This document shows positions 35,656 through 47,234 of a DNA stretch of 64,000 bases, piece after piece. Both the position numbers and the translations under genes were made by a program. Source of the stretch: Castor canadensis (Eukaryota > Chordata > Mammalia > Rodentia > Castoridae); assembly GCF_047511655.1 (NCBI RefSeq), contig NC_133398.1, positions 107,772,332 through 107,836,331 of the forward strand. Direction: 5' to 3'. Under the pieces are notes generated by a model, which saw only the letters and a list, made by a program, of their open reading frames with translations, did not search any database and was not told the origin of the DNA. Every line of letters begins with the position of its first letter. Position 1 is the stretch's first letter.

Positions 35656-35889
35656 TATCCTTCTATCACTTGTCCATTTCTATGATTATTAATAGCAGGG
35701 AAGGAAGTAGGAAGGGCACAGATACAAAATTAAAATGTTTATAGTGACTGCATTTGCAAAAGAAAAGAAGTTTGTAAGGAGTATGCATGGACAGGATTCA
35801 CCTGGCTAGTTTCACCAGGCCAGAAAATGAAGTAAATGATAGTAGTTTATGTAAGACTTCTCTGTTCTTTGGTTACAGAGCTTGGATAA

Positions 35890-38800
35890 AATGTTTTTTT
35901 TTTAAAATTAAATCAAGTTTTTATTTTATTTTATTTTTTAAAAATTTTACTAATATGTTTGGGTCATTCTCCCCTCTTCCCCCCATCCCCCTCCCTTAAT
36001 CACCTCATACCCTCAGTTACCCCCTAACTACCCTTGCTACCAGGCAGAAACTATTTTGCCCTTATTTCTAATTTTGTTATAGAGAGAGTATAAGCAATAA
36101 TAGGAAGGAACAAGGGTTTTTGCTGGTTGAGATAAGGATAGCTATAGAGGGCATTGACTCACATTGATTTCCTGTGCGTGGGTGTTACCTTCTAGGTTAA
36201 TTCTTCTAAAACTAACCTTTTCTCTAGTTCCTGGTCCCCTTCTCCTATTGGCCTCTGTTGCGTTTAGTATCTGCATTAGGGGCAACAAATGCTATCTAGT
36301 TTTTTTGGTGTCTTACCTATCCTCATATCTCCCTTGTGTGCTCTCACTTTGTCATGTGATCAAAGTCCAATCCTCTTGTTGTGTTTGCCCTTGATCTAAT
36401 GTCCACATATGAGGGAGAACGTATGATTTTTGAGAGACTAACCTCACTCAGAATAATGTTCTCCAGTTCCATCCATTTACCTGTGAATGATAACATTTCA
36501 ATCTTCTTCATGGCTGCATAAAATTTTATTGTGTATAGACACCACATTTTCTTAATCCATTCATCAGTGGTGGGGCACTTTGGCTATTTCCATAACTTGG
36601 CTATTGTGAATAGTGCTGCAATAAACCTGGGTGTGCGGGTGCCTCTGGAGTAACCTGTGTCACATTCTTTTGGGTATATCCCCAAGAGTGGTATTGCTGG
36701 ATCATATGGTAGACCAATGTTTAGCTTTTTAAGTAGCCTCCAAATTTTTTTCCAGAGTGGTTGTACTAGTTTACATTGCCACCAACAGTTTAAGAGGGTT
36801 CCTTTTTCCCCGCATCCTCGCCAACACCTGTTGTTAGTGGTGTTGCTAATGATGGCTATTCTAACAGGGGTGAGGTGGAATCTTAGTGTGGTTTTAATTT
36901 GCATTTCCTTTATTGCTAGAGATGGTTTGCATTTTTTCATGTGTTTTTTGGCCATCTGAATTTCTTCTTTTGAGAAAGTTCTGTTTAGTTCACTTGCCCA
37001 TTTCTTTATTGGCTCATTAACTTTGGGAGAATTTAGTTTTTTGAGTTCCCTATACATTCTGGTTACCAGTCCTTTGTCTGATGTATAGCTGGCAGATATT
37101 TTCTCCCACTCTGTGGGTGTTCTCTTCAGTGTAGAGACCATTTCTTTTGTTGAGCAGAACCTTTTTACTTTTATGAAGTCCCATTTATCTATGCTATCTC
37201 TTAGTTGCTGTGATGCTGGGGTTCCACTGAGAAAGTTCTTGCCTATACCTATTAGTTCCAAAGTATTTCCTACACTTTCCTGTACCAACTTTAGGGTTTA
37301 GGGTCTGATATTAAGATCTTGATCCATTTTGAGTTAATATTGGTATAGGGTGATATACATGGATCTAGTTTCAGTTTTTTGCAGACTGCTAACCAGTTTT
37401 CCCAGCAGTTTTTGTGGAAGAGGCTGTCTTTTCTCCATCGTATATTTTTAGCGCCTTTGTCAAAGACAAGTTGGTTATAGTTGTGTGGCTTCATATCCAG
37501 ATCCTCTATTCTGTTCCACTGGTCTTCATGTCTGTTTTTGTGCCAGTACCAAACTGTTTTTATTGTTATTGCTTTGTAATATAGTTTGAAGTCGGGTATT
37601 GTGATACCTCCAGTGTTGTTCTTTTGACTGAGTATTGCCTTGGCTATTCGTGGCCTCTTGTGTTTCCATATCAATTTGATGGTAGATTTTTCAATCTCTT
37701 TAATGAATGTCATTGGGATTTTGATGGGAATTGCATTAAACATGTAGATTAGTTTTGGGAGTATAGACATGTTTACTATGTTGATTCTACCAATCCATGA
37801 ACATGGGAGATCTCTCCACTTTCTATAGTCTTCCTCAGTCTTTTTCTTCAGAAGTTTATAGTTTTCCTTGTAGAGGTCGTTCACATCCTTTGTTAAGTTT
37901 ACACCTAGGTATTTGATTTTTTTTTGAGGCTATTGTAAATGGAATTGTTTTTATATATTCTTTCTCAGTTTGTTCGTTGTTACTGTATAGAAATGCTAAT
38001 GATTTTTCTATGTTGATTTTATATCCTGCTACCTTGGTATAGCTATTGATGGTGTCTGGGAGCTTTTGAGTAGAGTTTTTTCGGTCTTTAAGGTATCATA
38101 TCATATCGTCTGCAAGTAGGGATATTTTGACAGTTTCTTTACCTATTTGTATTCCTTTTATTCCTTCTTCTTGCCTAATTGCTCTGGCTAGGAATTCTAG
38201 TACCATGTAGAATAGGAGTGGAGATAGTAGACGTCCTTGTTTAGTTCCTGATTTTAGAGGGAATGGTTTCAGTTTTTCACCATTAAGTGTAATGTTGGCA
38301 ATAGGTTTGTCATATTTAGCTTTTATAATGTTGAGGTACTTTCCTTCTATTCCTAGTTTTCTTAGAGCTTTTATCATGAAATGATGTTGGATCTTATTAA
38401 AGGCTTCTTCTGCATCTATTGAGGTGATCAAGTGGTTTTTGTCTTTGCTTCTGTTAATGTGGTTTATTACATTCATTGATTTTTGTATGTTGAACCACCC
38501 CTGCATTCCTGGGATGAAGCCTACTTGGTCGTGGTGAATGATCTTTTTGATGTGTTGTTGAATTCGGTTTCCCATTATTTTATTGAGGATTTTTGCATCA
38601 GTGTTCATGAAGGAGATTGGCCTATAGTTCTCCGTTTTGGAGGTGTCTTTGCCTGGTTTTGGGATAAGTGTAATACTGGCTTCATAAAATGTGTTCGGCA
38701 GTTTTCCTTCCCTTTCTATTTTGTGGAACAATTTAAGGAGGGTTGGTATCAGTTCTTCTTTAAAGGTCTGATAGAATTCAGCAGAGAATCCATCATGTCC

Positions 38801-39474
38801 TGGACTTTTCTTTTTAGGGAGACTCTTCATTGCTGCTTCAATTTCATTTTGTGTTATAGATCTATTCAGGTGATTAATGTCCTCTTGATTCAGTTTTGGA
38901 TGATCATAAGTATCTAGAAATCTGTGCATTTCTTTAAGATTTTAGAATTTATTTGAATATAGGTTCTCAAAGTAGTCTCTGATGATTTCCTGGTGTTTAC
39001 CTGGACTTCCATGGTGTTTGTTGCTATCTACCCTTTTGCATTCCTGATTTTATTAATTTGGTTTTTTTCTCTCCTCATTTTGGTCAGGTTTGCGAGGTGT
39101 CTATCGATCTTGTTTCTTTTTTCAAAGAACCAACTTTTTGTTTCATTAATTCTTTGTATGGTTTTTTTGGTTTCTATTTCATTGATTTCAGCTCTTATTT
39201 TTATCATTTCTCTCCTATTTGTTTTGGGATTTGCTTGTTCTTGTTTTTCTAGGAGTTTGAGATGTATCATTAGGTCATTGATTTGGGATCTTTCAGTCTT
39301 TTTAATATATGCACTCATGGCTATAACCTTTCCTCTCAGGACTGCCTTTGCTGTGTCCCATAGGTTCTGGTAGGTTGTGTTTTCATTTTCCTTCACTTCC
39401 AGGAACTTTTTAATTTCCTCTCTTATTTCATCAATGATCCTGATTACTTTGGGCCTGTGGTAACAGTGCATCAT
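35890..39474 (-). mobile_element. 5'-truncated LINE-1, antisense
   Basis: This L1 is read on the minus strand. A T-run at about 35892-35901 is its A-tail, followed by the pyrimidine-rich 3' UTR and then long ORF2 pieces at 37288-36584, 37884-37291, 38929-38096 and 39474-39028. The protein pieces cover the part after the endonuclease domain, the reverse transcriptase (with the block [20 protein letters not shown] and the catalytic-box region ISLLADDMI) and the C-terminal region. A few frameshifts and stops separate the pieces. In the catalytic box the usual aromatic before ADD is leucine (LADD), so this copy is inactive on several counts. ORF1, the endonuclease domain and the 5' UTR are absent because the copy stops at about 39474. 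The modest damage suggests a relatively young insertion compared with the other L1 pieces here. Confidence 0.95.
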
Positions 39475-39720
39475 GGTGGCAAGAGCATGTGTGGAGGTCT
39501 ACTCACTTCATGATAGTTGGGAAGCAGAGACAGAAAGCACAGCAGCTAGGGTCCCAATACCACCTTCAATGGCACACCCCAATCATCTAAATTTCTCTAA
39601 TTAGGCCCCACCTCTTCAAAGTTCTACCACCTCTCAATAGCACTTTAGGCTGGAGACCAAGTCTTTACCACATGGGCCTTTGCAGGACATTAAGTTTCAA
39701 TCCATAATATTTGAGGACAG
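39465..39720. repeat. Old LTR-like interspersed repeat
   Basis: 'ggtggcaagagcatgtgtgg', 'taattaggccccacctcttc' and 'tttcaatccataatatttga' are typical phrases of an old dispersed mammalian element that I associate with MaLR LTRs. It abuts the truncated 5' end of the L1. Confidence 0.5.
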
Positions 39721-39914
39721 TTGGAAGTGGATCTTTACTTAGTAGAGTCCCCAGGTGAGTATCCAGGATTGTGAGATCCTCAGAAAAAGACACCACACTT
39801 TCAAGACTCCAGACCTATGGGTACAGAGGCAATGCATTAGTGTTGATTTAAGTCAAGTTTACAGTAATTTTCTGCGTAGCAAGAAGAAAATAATACAAAG
39901 TATATGATTCATTA

Positions 39915-40055
39915 CAGTTGTTTTTGTTTGTTTGTTTGTTTTGAGACAGATCTCCCTATATTGCCAGGCTAGCCTGGGCTTGAGTGATTCTTCTATCTTA
40001 GTCCACCCACCCAGTAGCTGGGATTATTGGTATGTGCCACTGTGTTCCACTTACT
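39915..40055 (-). mobile_element. B1-like monomer SINE, antisense
   Basis: A (TTTG)n run followed by 'gagacagatctccctatatt' and 'cccagtagctgggattattg'. Confidence 0.75.
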
Positions 40056-40229
40056 TTTTGTATAAATTGAAAAATATGTTTTTCTTTTTCTGATTACAAA
40101 AGTAAATTATATATAGTCAGAGCAAAAAATGAGAAATTTCTGAAATTTATAAGAAAAAGTCTTAATTCAAGAGCCAACCACTGTTAATGGAAACTTTTGT
40201 GTTTTTTTTTCTATTTTAAAAATGATATT

Positions 40230-40368
40230 ACTGCATTATTATTATTATTGAGACAGGGTCTCACTATGTTGCTTAGGAAGGTCTTGAAGTGAAGGACTCA
40301 TGTGACCCTCCTGCCTCAGCCTCCTGAGTAGCTAGGATGACATGCATATATTATAATGCCCAGGTAAA
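40230..40368 (-). mobile_element. B1-like monomer SINE, antisense
   Basis: An (ATT)n run followed by 'gagacagggtctcactatgt' and 'tcctgagtagctaggatgac'. Confidence 0.8.
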
Positions 40369-40890
40369 AAGGTTACATTATTCAGTCTTTTTTGTGCTAG
40401 TTTTAGAGTTGTATCCTTCTATGATTTAATGCATATCTTTCAAAAACAATAAATAGGCATTCTTTTGTAAACTATGTCCTATACATTCTACAAATTTATT
40501 AATTCGATGTTTCAAGAATAGAAGTGTTGTGTTCAAGTAAGTGTGGGAAACGCAACTTATTATATTATTTTCTTGGAGATTCTTATAAAACTTGTGGAAA
40601 TCTGGCAACAAAAAAGGAAATGTTTTAATTTTGTTATTATTTAACACATATTTTCCACCACGGGACAGACGCTTCTTCTTCTTGCATATTGTTTCTCTGA
40701 TATGAATTCAAACCACAGGTAGATCTAAACCACCTCATGGACGAAACAAGATAACATATATATCTTTCAGCAAAGACCATTACATTAAATTAGGTGGAAT
40801 TTCACGTTTTTTACCTGAACTAGTGAATAATTAATGAACTTCTATTGTTTAACTGTCAATATAATACAATAAACAATCTCTTAAAATTAC
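40369..40890. other. AT-rich intergenic DNA
   Basis: No gene, RNA or clear repeat is seen. Confidence 0.3.
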
Positions 40891-40894
40891 ATAA

Positions 40895-41085
40895 AAAGCC
40901 AGGCATTAGGGCTCACAGTGGCTACTTGGGAGGCTCAGATCAGGAGGATCACAGTTAGAGGCTAGCCCTAGCAAAATGGACTGGAGATGTGGCTTAAGGG
41001 GTAGAGAGCCTGCTTTGCAAGCATGAAGCCCTGAGTTCAAACCCCAATCCCACCAAAAGTAATTAAAAATTTTTTTTTTAAAGAA
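40895..41085 (+). mobile_element. Composite SINE, shortened B1-like half
   Basis: 'gccaggcattagggctcaca', 'ggaggatcacagttagaggc' and the ID half ending in 'gagttcaaaccccaatccca' with a tail of A and T. Confidence 0.8.
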
Positions 41086-41149
41086 GCAAGAGCCATGCAA
41101 AGGAATGGGAGGGTGTAGCTTGGTGGTAGTGTTTGGCAGCACAGAAAAA

Positions 41150-42185
41150 AAGAAAGAAATTTTTTATGACTCTCCACATCAAGGGACCAGACCTCACTGA
41201 TGGCCTCACCACCAAATATTATTTACTGTGTGATAATTTTAGCCCTGCATTTTACTTGGGACTTTCACAACACCATGTAATCGCATGGCTGAAACAAGCA
41301 AGAAATCTTTGGCTCAATAAAATGATACAATTCCAGAAAATGACAACTATCTATAAATGCACTGGGTCTGTTTAACATATCTTCTCCAATGATACTTAAA
41401 GGAGCAAGCTGCCTGGGGAATTGTCGGGGAATTTTCTGCTATCAGTGCAAAGCTGAGGCTCCAAAATCCTGTCTCCACTATGGACTAGAGCGTTTTCTGC
41501 CAGGATGAAATAGCAGTAGAGTCCTACAACCTGTGTGGGCAGATTACCTAAACTCAAGAAAATGTTGTGTTTTTATAGGAAAGGCCAATGTTGTAATGTC
41601 AACATACCCTGGGAACCAATGTCTGGACAACGTTGAAGTCTGTGAAGCTTAGTCTGCACAGAGTATTTAGATCTCGTTGCAAGTTGCAAACCAATAGTGA
41701 ACGGATCGGATTTAATGGGCTGTGGTGTCTTACGAGGTCCCTTGAAGCTAGTAACAATAACAACATTTTTTACATCACCTTACCTAAAGTATGGTCCTTA
41801 CTTTACAGATGAGGGTAATATTTACGCTGTTGGTACGAACCAGAGGCTCTGGACTGGAACGCTGCCCGTGTGTTTCGAAGACTGTACGCTTAACTCAGAT
41901 CCCACGGCCCAGGTAAGCGCTCCGTCACTTTCTCTTTAGATTTTGGAGGGGAGCAGAGTATTAATAGAACATATTCCACTACCCCGGTTCAGGATCCAGG
42001 GGCTCTGTCCGTGTCAGAATGTGCCCATTTTTATAACTGTTAGGTGCATTAATTACCATTCATTTGGTGGGTTATCGACAAACCAACAGCAGACGAGCGG
42101 ACACTCCCAAACTCCAGCTACCCGAGACTCACCCACCAGTCTCGGTAAAAGTATTATAGACCTGGGGGGCTGGAGAGGAGTGTGT
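41150..42185. other. Upstream flank of the MFSD14B promoter
   Basis: Unique-looking sequence rising in GC content towards 42.2 kb. It may hold distal promoter elements. A donor-like caggtaagcg at 41909-41918 could end an alternative upstream exon, but nothing else supports one. Confidence 0.35.
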
Positions 42186-42602
42186 GTGTGAAGAGGGGGG
42201 TCCCCGGAAGATGACGCACTTCCTGCGCGCGGCGCCGTACGGCGCGGAAGCTGCGGGGAGGCGGGGTCTGTGGGTGGGCGGTGCGCTGCTGGAGGCGACT
42301 GGGTGCGCGGTGCCCAAGCTCCAGGCGGGAGCGGAGCGCGAGGCGGGGCTTGTTGCCGGCGTCCGCCTGTGGGGAGCGGGCGCGGGGCGGGGCGCGGCCT
42401 CCGGACTGCCTGCCCGACTGCTTGCCCGCCACGGATGCTACCGGCTGCAGTTGAGTAGGGGTCGTGTGGTCGAGCGCAACTGGTCCTGGAGCTGCTGGGT
42501 TCTCGCCTCCTCAGTGGCTCCAGTGTCGGTCGCCGCTTCGGCAGTTGGCGTCGCCGCTGGCGCCGCCGTCCGAACCGCAGGCCGCCGCGGGCCGCGGAGC
42601 CC

Positions 42603-42689
42603 ATGAAGGCACGGGCCCCGCCGCCGCCCCCGCGGCGTCGCCGTTGTACCGCAGCGCCGCGGACCAGTGCGGGCATGGCCGCGGCATGA
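42603..42689 (+). other. Upstream ORF ending on the MFSD14B start codon
   Basis: ATG at 42603 opens a 28-codon frame rich in Pro, Arg and Ala. It ends in TGA at 42687-42689, overlapping the main ATG (42686-42688) as ATGA. It lies in a different frame from the main ORF. If the transcript starts upstream of 42603, ribosomes would meet this frame first, and the overlap would favour leaky scanning or short-range reinitiation. Translation is inferred, not shown. Confidence 0.5.
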
Positions 42690-42796
42690 ACGTGGGGTCG
42701 CCTCGGGAGCTGGAGTGGAAGGCGGCGGCGTTGCAGCCCGAGGCGGGAGCCATGTCGGAGAAGCGCGCGGGCGCGCAGGCCGCGGGCGGCAGCTGG
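42686..42796 (+). CDS. MFSD14B: MFSD14B (HIATL1), coding exon 1
   Basis: This exon encodes the cytoplasmic N-terminus of MFSD14B, a 12-helix major facilitator superfamily transporter of the hippocampus-abundant-transcript (HIAT) subgroup. Its substrate is unknown to me, and it is thought to act in intracellular membranes. The 37 codons start MNVGSPRELEWKAA and end with EKRAGAQAAGGSW. They match the family N-terminus, which contains the same spacing of PxELExKAA, EPEAGAM and EKRAGAQAAG. The donor GTGAGC at 42797 follows in phase 0, exactly where the family continues with the next exon. I chose the ATG at 42686 because it aligns with the conserved family start. A purine lies at -3. An in-frame Met at 42752 (residue 23) is an alternative, and the frame is also open upstream to an ATG at 42464, which I take as 5' UTR. 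The rest of the gene lies beyond or far inside the following intron. Confidence 0.92.
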
Positions 42797-43639
42797 GTGA
42801 GCACTGGCGGATCGGAGGTCCCAGCCTGGGAGGCGGGGTTTGGGGGGGTGCCGGAGCGCGCGGGGCTCCGGCTTGGGATGACCGGTCCTTTCCGGGTGAG
42901 CCACATTCCTCGCTGGCCTAATGGCTGAACAAAACTTTGGGCGATTTGGTTATTGTTTCAAAAGGCGTCGGGCATGCATGCCACGGTAAATGTGAGTGAT
43001 TGGGGTGTCTCAGGGTTCTTTATCCCTGTGTCAGCTGATAAGAGTCTTCGGGGTGCAGTTTCTCCCAAACCAGCCTGGACAGTGTGGAGAGAGTCCTGGA
43101 AGCATACCTTCGGCCGAACTCCCCGGGAGCTGGCGATGGAGGCGGGTGGCGTCCTGCTCGCTCCTTCCGCGTTCTGTAGGCGACTTAGGCGAAGCTGCTA
43201 CTCTCTGGACCCGCGGAGAGCAAGTTTAGACTGGGCTTTTGAGCCTGCTGTGTTCCTTGAAGCTGAGATGACTGACTGCAGCGTATGAAAGCCTGGATTC
43301 GGCAGACCAGACCATGTCAGGGCGCTTTGGTTTCTTTATTGTGGAAAGCTAAACCTAGAGGAACTATCATTTCTTCAATCTTAAATTTAAAGTTTTTTTT
43401 TTTGCAGGTAAGGAGTGTATTTAGGAAATGAAACATAGAAAATGTTATAATAAATACATACTCTGATATTAGGGAAAAGTTTTTCCAAAGGAAAAAAATG
43501 AGAATTTTATGAAAAAAAAATTATGATCAGCTTCTGATTTTAAGCTTATAGATCTGTATTTACTTTTAGTTTAAAATGCTAAGTGATTACATGTGCACAT
43601 TTGGTGATGTGAATCCCCATTGGTAGAGTTGGGAAGCTG

Positions 43640-43770
43640 GGAAGCAGGAGCAGTAAGTAGAGCTGGTTTCTAGTCCTGTTTCTACCACGACAGGGCCACT
43701 CTGGGCAGAATATTACACAGCCTACCCATTCAGTGCCTAATTTGTAAAATTACAATTTAGCGATGTTGAA
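43640..43770 (+). mobile_element. MIR fragment
   Basis: 'ctggtttctagtcctgtttc' and 'cctaatttgtaaaattacaa' match the order of MIR ('ggttctagtcc' then 'tgtaaaat'). Confidence 0.55.
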
Positions 43771-43844
43771 GGGCTTTCCTGACTCTTTTTTTTTCCAAAG
43801 GATTTTAAAGATAAGATCATTCTAAAGTGGAAAACTTATCTTAA

Positions 43845-44130
43845 CTTTTTATTTTGAGCAGTATCGCGATTTGAACTCAGGGCTTACCGCTTGAGTCATG
43901 CCTCCAGCTCTTTTTCCTCTGGGTAGTTTTGAGATACAGTCTGACTTTATGCCTGACTGGCCTGGACCACGATCCTTCTAATCTGTGATTTGTTCCATAG
44001 TAGGAATAACGAGTATACACCCACCACGCCCAGCCTTTTTCCTTTGTGATGGGGTCTAGACAATTTTTGTCCAGGCTGGCCTGGAACCTCCTTCCTCCGA
44101 AGTCGCTGGCATGCGCCAGTCCAGCTTGGA
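43845..44130 (-). mobile_element. Composite SINE, antisense, diverged
   Basis: 'gatttgaactcagggcttac', 'tgagtcatgcctccagctct' and a B1-like part with 'ggcctggaccacgatccttc'. A partial second B1-like unit follows near 44045-44110. Confidence 0.75.
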
Positions 44131-44405
44131 AAGCTTATCTTGTCAGGGTTCGGAACTCTGTAGAATTGGTTTCTTTCATTTTGGTTAAGGAGAAGTCATC
44201 TTCCTACCCACTAAACAAAACTAAACTACCAGCAAATCCTTCTGTCCAGCTGATGGACGGTAAGTGCTAACCAATGGCTAAGCCAGTAACCTGACAGGTG
44301 GCTTCCTTCATTTCTTCCCATACTTAAAACAACCAGACAGTGCCGCCGCATTTACCAGGCTCAGATTTGAAACTTTTGTCCTCTCCTCCCTGTTCCTATG
44401 GTTCA

Positions 44406-44500
44406 TTTTTTTTTTTTTTTTGCCAGTGCTGGTGTTTGAATTCGGTCTCCTGCTTGCTAAGGAGGTGCTCTACCAGTTGAGCCATTCCCCCATCGCTTTT
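44406..44500 (-). mobile_element. ID-half SINE, antisense
   Basis: The T-run 44406-44421 is followed by 'gccagtgctggtgtttgaat' and 'gtgctctaccagttgagcca'. Confidence 0.8.
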
Positions 44501-44699
44501 CAGCTTTTTTGACGTAGACATTGACCATCCCTTTTGAGGCCCTTGCTCACCTCACCATAGTTCTGCCTTCCACATTGCTGATGAGCGATCGTTACTGCTA
44601 ATGTAAATGTGGTCATTACCGCTGTCCTTCATTCTTTTCACTGGCTCCGTGGCTTACCGGGTAAAAACTGCCAGGTGGAAGCGTCACTAGCGTAGTGGC

Positions 44700-44872
44700 C
44701 AGGTGAGTGTGCTTGGAATTCCAGTTTCCACCTTTACTACCTGGATTACTTTGAGTCAGTAACCCAGGTTCCTTTATATAACCTGTCATAATAGTATTGA
44801 TCTCAGAGGGCGGTGAGGGCTACTGCAACCAGGCACCTTGTAAGCCCTAAATAAATGTTAGGTGATGGTGTT
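44700..44872 (+). mobile_element. MIR
   Basis: 'actttgagtcagtaacccag', 'ataatagtattgatctcaga' and the end 'gccctaaataaatgttaggt' follow the MIR consensus from core to 3' end. Confidence 0.75.
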
Positions 44873-45472
44873 ATTCTCAGTGTTTCTTGTATGTATGAAT
44901 TTTGAATATCACAATCTATATGTGGCTCCCTGACTGAGATAAAAGTTCTTAGTTCTCTCCTGCTTCCTAACCTAGAGCAGAACAAAACGCCAACCTGAAA
45001 ATTAATATTGCTAATTTTATGTGCTTAGGGCAGGAATTTTTGAAGGATGTTTATTCAAAGAAACTTAGACTCAGTTTATTCCCCATTCTTTCTCCTTTGG
45101 ATCCTTGTCTCTGAGAGTAGTTGGAGTCCCGTGTTGATAAACTGCTATGAAGCTGAAGAGTTTTCTTGGTGTTTGCTTGGTTAGTGAGATGACTAGTGTG
45201 GACTTGGCCAGTGCTTATTCTGAGTGTGTACAAGCTGGGAAAGCAGTGAGTGCTTTTAACTGTAGGTGTTCTTATCTTATGCCAGTACCCTCAAATCCTG
45301 CATTTTTTTCTGCTTGCAGTTTCTCTCCAGTATCACTTTCATGTGCTGTGTCCTATAGCCCCTATAATTTGCTTTCATTTTAATGTGTCTAACCATTTTA
45401 TGGTTTCAGGTTCTTTGGTACCACTAGTAATCATAGGGAAGTCTGACCATGTACAGGAAATCAGCTGCCAAG

Positions 45473-45479
<7 letters not shown>

Positions 45480-45505
<26 letters not shown>

Positions 45506-45692
45506 CTGGGATTTGAGCTCAGGGCCTTCACCTTGAGCCACTCCACCAGCCATTTTTGTGACGGGTATTTTCGAGATAGGGTTTTGTGAACTCTTTGCTC
45601 AGGCTGGCTTTGAACCACAATCCTCCTGATCTCTGCCTTCTGAGTAGATAGGATTATAGGCATGAGCCACCGATGCCTGACAACTTTTTTCT
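45480..45692 (-). mobile_element. Composite SINE, antisense, full length
   Basis: The T-run 45481-45499 is followed by 'ggtactgggatttgagctca', 'gagatagggttttgtgaact' and 'taggcatgagccaccgatgc'. Confidence 0.9.
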
Positions 45693-45999
45693 GTCTTATG
45701 TTGGTAAAGAGATGGCATGATCTGTAAAATACAAGGGAATCAAGTAATTCCTCCATAAGATATTTCTGTCTTGGAAAGGAAGGTGTGTGAATCAAATAAG
45801 TTCTCATTTTATTGGCCTCTCTTTGCTCTATCCTTTACTGTGTATTCACACACATTTTGATTTTTTTAAAATCAGAAATACTTGCATTATCATTGAGTGT
45901 AAATTTTCCATTATGCATAATCTTCATAGCCAGGTAAAGGTAAATTTTTGTGACAGGCACTTAGAAACTGCTTTTACTAAAAAGCACTGACTCCTCACT

Positions 46000-46625
46000 T
46001 GGGCCCACAAGGGAACTAAAAGCAGGAGCATCCTTGTGTCTCCCTTGTCTGAAGACTTTGAGTCAGACTCCTACTTAACTCTACAGTTGAGCATGTTAAT
46101 AACTCAAGGAATGTCTGTCTAAAAACTGGTGACACCTAACCCTATTTCATCCCCTTTGAGACTAAAGGTACTAACACCTGTCTTACTGTAAGTCAGCTTT
46201 TAGAATGTCCTGTCCCAGATCCCCCAAAAGGCACCTGAAAGTCTCTAGTTATTGCCCTAAATCTACAATCACCATGGATTCCAGGAACAGCGAGCCTCCC
46301 AGACAGACCACCCCATGTTAAGATCACCACCTAGCAGGAAAAGTCATCCTGGGAACTGGATTGTCCTCTCAAGCTGTCTTGCAGAACTGAGCAACACTGC
46401 TTAATTTTACATATCTCTTTCCTTCTGTCTCAGTTCTTTATCTTTTTAAACCTAAAGCTCATGTCAGTGCCCCAAAGATGGATTGAGATGTAGTACTCTT
46501 TCATCTCCCCACATAGCTATGTTGTTTAAAATCTTTTCCTGCCTTTTCACAGGTGGCTTCTATTTACTTGCTCTGTTTGGGGCGAGTGACCACACCTGAC
46601 ATGTTGGGTCCCCCACAGTGGGACC
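46000..46625 (+). mobile_element. Candidate solo endogenous retrovirus LTR
   Basis: About 600 bases without SINE or L1 patterns have an LTR-like flavour: 'gtgacacctaaccctatttc' and 'ctttttaaacctaaagctca', then C-rich sequence with 'cttgctctgtttggggcgag' and an end near 'gttgggtcccccaca'. No primer-binding site or internal retroviral sequence follows, so it would be a solo LTR. The family is unassigned. Confidence 0.35.
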
Positions 46626-47234
46626 TCTGGCCTAGAACTGTGGTTACAGTTCTTTTACATTCACTTGCTCATGGACATCTGATGAAAATTAAGGATTTGT
46701 TGCAGAAAAAATACACTAAGTTTAGTGTGGTGTTCAGGATGTTCATGGACTCCAAGAAGCCAATACTTGGTTACCAGTTAGGAGCACTGATGTAGAGAGA
46801 CACAGGATCAGGGTCGTTCTGGTGGCATTTAATGTTCTTGAATTGATTTACCTCAGACTGTTCCAGACAATGTTGGTTTTTCAGAACAAGAGTATAGGCA
46901 GAATGGAGGTACAGTTTCTATTTTTAAAAAAATGGTAAAACAACTAAATATGTTTCGTTTGTAAAGAAGTGGAAGGACTTAGAGCTGTATTGGGGAGAAC
47001 ATTGTAATGGTGAACTTTCAGCTTTTCAACACTGTTAGGAGCCAATAAATAAATTACAAGCAAAAAAAAACAGCAGCACTTGTGAGCAGTTGATAGGCTG
47101 CAGTTCATAAGAGATCTATTCTGCATTTATGGCAGAAACATTTATATTTCATATTTAGAATTACTCAAGTCTTTATCATCATCAAGCCTGCACTTTATCT
47201 TGACAAAGACTTGTGGCTGTTCTGTTGTTCTGAG

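Larger units (their letters stand above)
42190..42900 (+). promoter_or_regulatory. MFSD14B: CpG island and promoter of MFSD14B
   Basis: The sequence changes abruptly to very high GC with frequent CpG, unlike the AT-rich flanks. No TATA box is visible. GC boxes (Sp/KLF-type) occur at about 42340 (gaggcgggg) and 42379-42395 (gcgcggggcggggcg). ETS-like cores CCGGAAG at about 42204 and its inverse ACTTCCTGCG at about 42217 flank a TGACGCA motif close to a CRE half-site. This is a housekeeping-type promoter with dispersed starts. Transcription probably begins between about 42350 and 42600. The island extends past the exon into the start of intron 1. Confidence 0.85.

Noticed and set aside
38483-39373. 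Plus-strand open frames of 120-144 codons
   Set aside because: Antisense shadows of the L1 ORF2 pieces on the minus strand.
41697-41939. Possible upstream exon ending in a donor-like site at about 41911
   Set aside because: No acceptor or start context, no protein similarity, and it lies outside the CpG island.
42053-42904. Long minus-strand open frame (283 codons) across the CpG island
   Set aside because: High GC removes stop codons by chance. The plus strand carries the MFSD14B exon with a matching splice donor, and the minus frame has no family resemblance.
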